Part shown: positions 55,621 through 64,000 of the stretch, in pieces
Numbering within the stretch: the stretch's first letter is position 1
Layout of the letters: the number at the start of each line of letters is the position of its first letter
Source: Lichtheimia corymbifera B2541
Taxonomy: Eukaryota; Mucoromycota; Mucoromycetes; Mucorales; Lichtheimiaceae
Direction of reading: 5' to 3'
Length of the DNA stretch: 64,000 nucleotides
Assembly (NCBI GenBank): GCA_000697475.1
Contig: JNEU01000987.1
Coordinates: forward strand, 186,001-250,000
The notes under the pieces: generated by a model
Database searches by the model: none
What the model was told of the DNA's origin: nothing
Seen by the model: only the letters and a program-made list of their open reading frames with translations
Translations under genes and position numbers: made by a program

Positions 55621-58600
55621 CTAATCGCCATGCATGGTTTCTTCAATGACGTTATTGAGCCACCAAAAGCGGTCGAGAGTGGGAAGAATGCTGAGGATGG
55701 TGGGTAATTCGATAGTAAGGGAAAGCGAGTTACCAAAGGGTCGTTTCTTATTGGTATCTGAAGAAGCAACATCTTGCAGACTAGCCAGTGAGAGACCACC
55801 CCCATGTGGTGATTGGACTTTGGGTTTACGTGCTCGTGGTGGCGGTGGTAATGAGACAAATTGAGCCATTGATTTATCCTCATCCTTGTTTTCATCATGG
55901 CTGGACACAGGAGCAGGTGTCGATGTAGAGGCAGTGGGAGTGGTGACGGATGACGATAGTGATGATGATAGCTGCTGCTGTTGTGCTTGATGATAATGGG
56001 AGTTGGAATGCCTGGGTGAACAAGGTGCAGGTGTAGAAGATGATGATGTTGGTGGTGGTTGATTCATGGATGATGGCATGGTAGATGCAGGTGGCCATGT
56101 AGGTTGTGATTGTGTAGATGGCAAATATTGCTGTGAATACGAAGCAGTGGATTGGTACACGCGTTGTTGAGCAACATAGGCTGATTCAGGCACATTGCGT
56201 AAAGCAAGTGAGCGATAAGTGTATGCTGCTTGATCCGTGATATAATAGGCGAGACTTCGATAAAGCGGAATGGGCAGACATTTGATGGTCTCACTTGATG
56301 TTTGATTGATGGCTGAAATGGTACCAGGACTCGTAACCCAAGCACGGAACAAAATCATTTGACATGGTCCAAGAGTCAATGCAAAAGGTGGAATATCAAT
56401 CACTTCACCTTGTAGTTTGGCTACAGAGGATAAAGGCTTGCCGTACATGGAACATCCCATAAGCCTACGACCTGCATCTTCCAATGCTTGTGTGAAACGT
56501 GCCAATGCAGTGATACCATAACCAGGGTTGTCAATGGGTGATACTGGAGATGTTGCCGCTGCCATAGCAATAGGTGATGCCGTGCCAGTTTTATCAGGTG
56601 ATCGACTTCCCACCATCGTTGTCGAGTCGCCACTACGTCCAGCCCAATCACTGTTGCTACCACCACTTGCTGCTGATCGTGTTGCATCAAATAAAGTGCT
56701 GTTGTTGGTTGTGGTGCTTGCTCGTGGAAGTACAATCGAGTTACCGCTGCCAATATTTTGCAAAGTCTGACCATGTAAACTCAAGACACAATTACGTTCC
56801 TCACGTGAAAGCTGTGCTGGGACTTCACCATCGGCGTACTGGAATCGTACCATGGGGAATGTATATCGCCGAGCCTTATCCACCAAAATATGTACATTCA
56901 TGGGATCATTTTGCTTGTCTTCCTGCACCATAACGGATAATCCCACATACACTGCTCCTCGTGTTGCGCCTTCTGGGATAGTCTCGTGCTCAGTGGAATG
57001 AATCGATCCAGTGGATGGGCTACTCAAAGCAGCTGTGCTGATATCCACACCACTGCCACCAGCACCAGAAGATGAATTGGGTGTGCCTAATGCAGCAGCA
57101 GCAGTTGAAAGTGGAATGGATGCTGGCAATTGCATTTGCAATAATGTTGGTACAGCATGAGCTAAGAGACGCATATCTTCAAAGTGCGTGTTCATATGAT
57201 CGGATGGAATATGCAAATGGGCACCCATGGTCTTTGAGATGAATACTGGATCTGCAAATCGATAACCAAGTGCCATCAATCGTGCTTGCTCCTTTTTGCT
57301 CACACGTCGCACCATAAACAAATGCCTATCTTCGACCACACTCTCAGTAGAATCTGCAGCTGATCGTAAAGTGGATCCTGATACGGGACGTCGCTTGTGT
57401 TCAGGTACATTGGTAACCGCTTCATTATACTGTTGCTGTTGTTGTGTTGCATGTCCAATATCTGAAGCATAATGGTGTACGCCTTGTTCAAGCATGGTAG
57501 CGCTGTTGAATGTATCCATGCTTGCTTTGGTTGTCAGTTGATGGTTGGCTGTGATATCATGCATGCTGTTACGGTTGCTAGGTGGACAATAAGAAGCTCT
57601 TGCCATGTCTGCAGTTGTACAGGTGCTATTGCGTTTGCTGTTCTTGCCACCACCGCCGCCAAACCAATGATCCATGGGTGAGCGCAAAGCCGATGATAAA
57701 AATTGGTGATGGGATGGTAGTTTAGTAGCAATGGTGTTGGTGGACACAACATTGTCAAACAGAATACCAAGATCGGCAAGGGATGATAAGCGTAACTGGG
57801 AAACGAGTTCTCGGGCCGCGTCAAAAAATAACATTTCGGCTGCATCGTAAGGATCCCGAGTGCGTGTAGAAGATTGTTCCGATCCTCGGTCATAGCTGCT
57901 GGATGCATGTGGCTGTAAATGTTGATTTGGAATACGCTTAGCCCATCGATGTGTAGCCTCAAAAAATCGAAGAAATAGTGGATGACTGGTATTGAATCCG
58001 CCAAGATCTTTCTTTGTTGTATCGGCCTATGCACGTAAAAGGGATAATACAATGAGTAAGTTGTGTTGTGGAAATGTGGTACCAATAACACCAACGTAAA
58101 TTAGGTGCGGCGCCTCATTTCAATGACAGCAGCGACAACAAACATGGTTGTGTGGCATTGACATGTGATATGGACGCGGGTACCAAGGGCTAGTGATGAT
58201 AATGATGATGTTACCTCAAAGTCAATGTCAGCCAGGACTTCCTTTGTTGGGACAAGACCATCAACGTTGACGAGAATTTTACCCGACCGATCGAAAAACA
58301 CCGCGCCTAACATAAGGCGTTCCGACTTGCCGGATTGCACGATCGCTGGCAAATGCGACACGCCTGCTCGGATAGCAATAAACAAAAGTAGTCCACATGC
58401 CAAGACGACAATGGCAGCAATGATGCCAATCAAAGCTGCTTGAGAAAGGGCTGGCTCAGGTACACTTCCATCCTCGGATGGCACACGATACTCTGTGCCT
58501 GCCATGGCTGTGTAGTGCATGCCTATAGTTAAGATTTGGGTTAGCACCTTCTTGTTCCATTTATCATACGATTCTTGTGTCTTGTGTTTGCATGTGTTGT

Positions 58601-59502
58601 GTGTATATGGGTGCGGGGAAGGAAAAAAAAAGGATGACTGTACCACACACTGCAAGTCCCATTAGCATAGACGAGCCTAAGCGTTTGTACCACCGATTCG
58701 ACCAATGTTCGCGAAGCTTAAAGAAAATGTAAAGTGCTGTAACCACTGCAGCACATGCAATCACCACGGCGCCTGCAACATAGCCGACTTTGTAACTCAA
58801 ATGGAAAAAGTCAATGGCAAATTGACCTATGTAATGTGTAATACACAATATATTAACTAAGCTGATGATAAAAGAGAATTGCTTTTTGACTTACCGATAT
58901 AGTGCATGCATGCAATACCAATCTAGTGGGATGAAAAGAAAAGGAAGCATGAGGACATTTGTCATCAATGGAAGACAAAGAAACATTGTTGCTGCTGCAG
59001 TAATGCACTTACCCCAGCAATGATACCGCTCGGAATGATTCTCATGACCTGTGCCTCTTCGGTGACACCAACAAATGCAAATGCCACAAACATGCATGCA
59101 ATGGCGACGACCAAACTGGCAAACGTATACCCGGCCGAGTAACTTAAATGATACACGTTATCATGATACATCAGGGTCAAGCTGTTGTTGCCGATAAAGT
59201 GCATCGACCAAATGCCAACACCTCCCATGGCCAATGCTGCAGCGATGAGAAAAAGCCTGATAACGTCATGTTATTATCGTCGTCATGTGTGTGTGCGTGT
59301 GTATGTGTGTGTTGTGATGTATATCGTTTGTTGGATGAATGTCGAAGAGAGAAAGAAAAACTCACCAATTGCGAATGCCGTTGATGTGAGTACGTCGTCC
59401 GAGTAATTCAAGAGCAGTTTGTGCACCAACGGTGGCAATGACATAGCTGACAAAGATGATGCCACCGTTGAAGCTTTGTGCTGCCAACAAGTCGTCATCC
59501 AT
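55621..59502 (-). CDS. MHYT-domain integral membrane sensor protein
   Basis: Six exons: 59366-59502, 59013-59256, 58895-58922, 58644-58826, 58215-58522, 55621-58026, with GT-AG introns of 68-188 nt and all phases consistent, give 1101 aa. About seven membrane segments fill residues 8-260. The repeated MHYT motif appears as MHFI (64-67), MHYI (133-136) and MHYT (199-202), each at the end of a membrane helix. In bacteria these residues are proposed to bind a metal (copper) and sense O2, CO or NO. After the last helix comes an 800-residue cytoplasmic part with a conserved-looking block (LLFDAARE-like, VRFQYADGEVP, LGPCQMILFRAWV) and Ser/Gln/Pro-rich linkers. There is no GGDEF/EAL domain. Fungal MHYT proteins are little studied; the sensing role is inferred. 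Confidence 0.88.
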
Positions 59503-60745
59503 CACGCCAGAAAAAAAAAAAAACGAAAAGCAATAGGGAAGGGGAAGGGAGAAGGAGGACAAGGGAATGAGAATGGCAATTGAAAGAGAGAGAAAAAAGA
59601 GAGAGAGATAAAACAAAGAGCCGTCGAGTCGGGGAAAGCTGAGCAAAAGATGTGTGTGTGCTTATTGTTTTGAGCGTGTGTGTGCGCGCAAACGGATCTG
59701 TGGTCAATGGGGGTTTCCTTTTGAGAGTGGATGCCGTCCATGGAAGGGTGAGACAAAGATTTTTCAATTGAAGCTTTCTTGCACGACGCCATGCAACGCT
59801 CATCATTGGTCAATGATCGAATCCTCTTTGTTATTTTCTCGTTCTCATACGCCAAGAAGTGTCCATTGGTCAATTTTTACCGACAATCTGGTACTATAAG
59901 TATAGTAGCCACCGCCCACGTATGGACAAGAGCAAAAAAAAACCTTTTTTGATATGTGGAGTGTATAGCCCGCAGCTCCGCAATTGACAGATAACAATCG
60001 ATAATAGCGCTTCTCGCGCGAACAGCTTGTTTTGCCTTGCATGCATGCAAGCTAAGCCTTTTGTGGCATATTTCCGATTTGGGGAACCACAATGGGCAAA
60101 GATCAGCGCCAGTGCCCACGCAATACAAGGTGTGTCAGCAAACGTGAGTACCTTTTTGTCAAGGCACATACACATGCACACATTCTCTACCTAAAAACAG
60201 TGAGATCGTTGCCATTGGGTACCCACCATTTACACTATGGATGTTTTCCCCACGCCCGCCTTCTTAAATGTTGATCCTTTCCTCCAATCTGGGATTTCCG
60301 ATCAAATCACATTTTTTTTTATTCAACGTTTATTACCAAGGTCTCGGTCAAGATTTACCAACTATTCCTTCAAAGGATGAATGGGGATAATAATGTTGTC
60401 TCGCCACAGAGGATGGATGGATCCTCGCTTTTGTGTTGAAAATGTCAATTGATCCGCCTTACACAGAGCATTTATGGAGTATCACAATGACGCGGATGCT
60501 GCAAGTAATAATTCACATGTGTCCCTGTTTTAATACAATGCTCATCAAAGAGGTATTTATTGTTGTTGATCATCGTTTCAAGAGAGGCGAGACAAAGAAA
60601 GTGGTGAGCCAATGACGATCATCAAAAAGCCACTTCCGCGGTGTGCTTAGGTAACACACACGCTCCAGGCACCATCCACGACAGCGCGTCTTTCTCTGTT
60701 TTCTTTTTTTGAGGCCGCACACACACACACACACACTCACCCACA
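59503..60745. promoter_or_regulatory. Shared intergenic region between two divergent genes
   Basis: About 1.2 kb separates the MHYT gene (minus) and the Myb-like gene (plus). It has a GA/CT-rich tract at 59510-59620 next to the MHYT start and a (CA)n tract (60718-60737) just before the Myb start. No gene is supported within it. Confidence 0.45.
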
Positions 60746-62224
60746 ATGACACAATTGAATGACTATGGTATGCGTTATTAAAGACACCTTTTTTTATTCT
60801 TCATTTCTCACACTCTCTCTATTAGAACTTGAACGTCAACGTAATATCGAACGCAATCGCGAATTGCTTGCTCAGCTTGAATTGCCTGCAGCTGTCAGTG
60901 CACTTGGATCGGTAGGAGGAGCAGCAACGTAAGTGGCATGGCAACCATCGATCGCGTCAAAGAGACTAATACGGTATTAGACCAGCTCCCAAGGCACGCC
61001 CAAAGAAGAAACGAGATAACAAAGCGCGTGTTGGTAAGTGCCAAAAGGAAGGATACATGTTGTAGCTTACACTATCTGATAACACACGAAACGATTTAGT
61101 CAAACCCGATCGACCTACAAGAGCATCCTCACGACTACGTGGTCTAGAGCCACCGCCTTTCGAGATTACAGAAGATGATAGCATATCCAGCACCAATGAA
61201 GGAGGAGGAAGCACCAACACTGTGGTAGATCCTGAATTATGGGATGGAAGATTACTTTCAGGAGACGAATACTTTGATGAGGAAATACGAAAGAATGCTA
61301 TTCGTGTGGATGGTCACTATGCTGGTAATGAATCCACGGAACGTCAATCGGGATTTATTCCGTGCAGCATGTCGCTAACCACGTTTCTTTTTTACATCAT
61401 CAGGTTGGATCAACCCAGAACTTGTTGAAAAGTATCACTTTGAGGCATCTGCTGCAGAAGCATGGGAAAAGAATGGTGGTGGCACATTTAGCTTTAAGGA
61501 TCCTACTGGTACTGGCAAAAAGAAGGGCAGTGGACGGTTCAATGCAAAGGTAAGGATGAAACAAACGTCATTGTCGGATATCAGGCGCGGATGACTAAAC
61601 ATGCATATATCACACATCTCAGGCAGCAGCTCAAGCCATGTTCAAAAAGAATCCAAACATGTATTTCTACCGACACAATGAACCGGGCGTGGTATGGTAT
61701 AGATAAAGAGGGATAGGAATCCATGAACTTATTTTCATTGTGTATAGGAACAATGGACGGGTGATTGGACCGAGGAAGAAAAGAAGCTCTTTTTAGAGGT
61801 GGCCCAAAAGCATGGATGTGGTGACAAGGTATGATGATGGGGGCGAATGGTATATTTGAAGGATGACACTTGCTGACAACATGCATTCAATTATTAACCA
61901 TTTTGTGTCACCTATGTTCAGTGGGGTCTCTTTGCCAGTTACATTCCGCATCGGTAAATCATCCCCGTCCCAATTTCTTCTGCACTACTCAGCTATGCCA
62001 CGTGCGTTAACATTTACCAATGGGCTCTTTTAGGGTTGGATATCAATGCAGTAACTTTTATCGAAGCGAGATTCTTCCATCTGGGTTGATATTTGATGAT
62101 AATTACAAGGCAAGTAGACAGATGATCTTGATATGCATGCATATATATTTAGGCTGACTTTTGTTTTTAGTACACACCTTCTGGACGTCCCATTTATGTC
62201 GGCAACCATCGAGCCCGAGGTTAA
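60746..62224 (+). CDS. Myb/SANT-like domain protein
   Basis: Ten exons: 60746-60767, 60826-60928, 60981-61033, 61100-61324, 61404-61549, 61623-61691, 61748-61828, 61922-61953, 62034-62109, 62171-62224, give 286 aa; every junction keeps frame. N-terminus ELERQRNIERNRELLAQLELP is a short coiled-coil-like stretch, followed by a basic segment (KARPKKKRDNKARV, likely nuclear signal). Then come ELWDGRLLSGDEYFDEEI and, from about residue 207, a SANT/Myb-type block: WTGDWTEEEKKLFLEVAQKHG, WGLFASYIPHRVGYQCSNFYR. The spaced tryptophans and the GYQCSNFYR end fit the third helix of Myb repeats. Likely nuclear and DNA- or chromatin-binding. The ninth intron (62110-62170) starts with GC rather than GT. Confidence 0.85.
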
Positions 62225-62337
62225 TTCCCTTTTACATTTTTATTTCCTTCACCATACAACAACCAGCATTTCATTCAACTTTATACCGCGCTCGCATAAC
62301 GATAAACATACGATCATTTTCTGTACACGTGGATACT

Positions 62338-64000
62338 TTATTTGCTGTAAGGTGGCGGTGACTCATTTTTGGTATGGGAGGATGGTTTGACATTATTGAG
62401 GACAATGACGTGTGGATGGCCGGCAGAACGGGGATCCATCATTGGTGGAGGAGGTGGTGGTGGTGGCATGCCGCGCATCGGACCCATAGGACCACCCATA
62501 GGAGGAGGTCCCATAGGTGGAGGAACATGACGTGGATCAATAGATACTCCCATAATATGCGACAAATAGACGGCTCGTTTGATACGAAAGGATCGAAAGC
62601 ACATTGCCCAATATCCCTATTGTCATGTCTTAGTTATATATCTTCATCTTCTTCACAATAAACCCACATACATAAAACCCAACAATCATCATCAAAGCAA
62701 GCACGCCAAATTTGAGCTCGTCTTGCCAGGATCGATCACAATTGTAAAAATCTTGTTGCTGTGCCATAGTATCTAGACCACCGGTATGGGTAGCGTCGAT
62801 AAATCGCCCTGATGCAGAATCAATACACCAATCAATATAGTCGCCCCTCATGGTGATGAATAAAATCGTGTTGATAATTGCATCAACAATAACAAGTGCT
62901 GTGCCCACCACCACGCCATGCGATACAGTCAATATATAATTGTACACGTCCTATGTTAAGAAAGGGTGGAGGTCAGTTTTTGGTGTGGATGCTGCTGCTG
63001 CTACTATAGTATAATAGCACACTTGCCAAATAAAGCGCTAGGAGACCAAACAACGATACGATAGCGAGAATCATATTGGCGATCCCAAATATAATAAATG
63101 GAGCGCTGGATGGCATGTATGAGAAAAAGGCTGTCGTTGGAAAAAAGAGTAAGCGATGAGATGTTGAGATGATATAGGTTGGGATGATTGAGATATTCAC
63201 ATACGACTGGATGGCCGAAACGAGACTGCTGTAAGATACAATGAAAATGCCTACAGTAAGGTGCTTTTCTAAGTGAGATGAGAAAGAGAGCCTTATGTAA
63301 AGACTTACAGCCCAAAACACGCATGATAAAGCACAACCAACACGTAAGTGGATGCATCCACAGCATTTCCGTAATGCCTGACTTCGAGTGTGAACGATTT
63401 TTGTCCTCCGGAAAGGTCGTAATAAGAAATCCATTTGTTATATACGAGGTCGGTGAGATTTGTAAACGAGAAAAGAGATGTTGTGTGTTTATTTGAAAAG
63501 GAATGAATTGGATAGGGCCATTTCTTAACAAAGGCGATGTTTTGTGCCTGTCCACAAAGGGTAATTTCATGGTGGTACAAAAATGCAGCGCTTGCTTGGA
63601 AGGGTGGTGTCTCTGCATTATGTACGTCGGGGATAATGTAGCTTTCCTCGACGACCCTTGTTTCCTCGACCTTTGAATATTGGACCCTCTGACTCTTCTT
63701 GATTTCTTGAAGACTCCATTTAAGCCTAAAGCTATGTGACGATGTCCCGCCTCCGCTGGTTTGGACGGTCTGAGAAAGAAGATCAAACAACTTTGTTAGA
63801 TTTACATCTACGTAAACTTACATTATACATACCATGCCGTCATTATTGTGCCATAAGTCCCGAAAGTAACCTTTGCCAACTCGACACCTTGAATGGTAAT
63901 GGTAAAAGAGTGTTCGGCTACCAATTACCCTCGACCCCAGTATGAAAGAGCAGCGCTTCTGCAAATGTCTTTGAAGATATATGATCCCCTTTATAACAGT
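62338..64000 (-). CDS. Multi-pass membrane protein with Pro-rich tail, 5' end beyond window
   Basis: Exons read from the minus strand: 63833-63917 (ITIQGVELAKVTFGTYGT), 63309-63755 (soluble, presumably extracellular: SFRLKWSLQEI ... NKWISYYDLSGG ... VVLYHACFG), 63021-63130 (FFSYMPSSAPFIIFGIANMI..., membrane), 62672-62950 (two membrane segments around DYIDWCIDSASGRFID) and 62338-62616 (GYWAMCFRSFRIKR, then a PPPMGPPPMGGPMGP tail ending PPPYSK). The joins around 63131-63308 are not resolved; a short exon lies there. The PPPY sequence near the end could bind WW domains of ubiquitin ligases. It is convergent with the Myb-like gene, 113 bp apart. I do not recognise the family. Confidence 0.65.

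Noticed and set aside
1..64000. tRNA, rRNA or selenocysteine signals
   Set aside because: No cloverleaf with a GGTTCGAATCC-type T-loop and no rRNA core sequence was recognised by eye; a tRNAscan-SE/Infernal run would settle it.

Overview
The window is eukaryotic nuclear DNA from a fungus, most likely an early-diverging filamentous fungus of the Mucoromycota (Mucorales). The evidence is many short GT-AG introns (about 50-120 nt), fungal-type Rpb2 and casein kinase I genes, an MHYT-domain membrane protein, CT-rich leaders ahead of start codons, and repeats and lineage-type unknown genes that resemble Mucoromycota families. No species is claimed. No rRNA, tRNA or CRISPR was recognised.

Layout. 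1-12.6 kb is accessory DNA. It holds a dispersed composite repeat, a KDZ-type transposase remnant, one intact HET-domain gene and a multi-exon Cys/His-rich gene. 12.6-21.6 kb is a conserved block: a Ser/Thr-rich single-pass membrane protein, casein kinase I and rpb2 (7 exons, 1222 aa). 22-31.3 kb is a triplicated locus. Each unit carries a small secreted-protein gene with a near-identical TATA leader and signal peptide. Two encode 10-cysteine proteins and the third a Kex2-type repeat precursor. Two units also carry an alanyl-tRNA editing protein (AARSD1-like) gene, one intact and one decayed. 31.8-36 kb holds a 544-aa unknown gene with a broken partial copy, and a gene with duplicated exons.

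38-50 kb is the most unusual stretch. It is an array of minus-strand secreted cysteine-rich protein genes: three CS-alpha-beta (defensin-like) peptides and six proteins with two C-x3-C-x10-C-x3/4-C hairpin motifs each. It is partly built from 3.5-kb tandem duplications that also carry decayed HET-like genes. 51-55 kb has an SDR oxidoreductase, a large foldback element and another composite repeat. 55.6-64 kb is conserved again: a 1101-aa MHYT-domain protein, a Myb/SANT-like protein and a multi-pass membrane protein cut by the right edge.

In short, two housekeeping islands are separated by fast-evolving islands of secreted peptides, HET genes and repeats. This is the pattern expected of loci for antagonism, self/non-self recognition or host interaction, but those roles are inferred. 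All splice sites are read by eye and have not been tested with transcripts.
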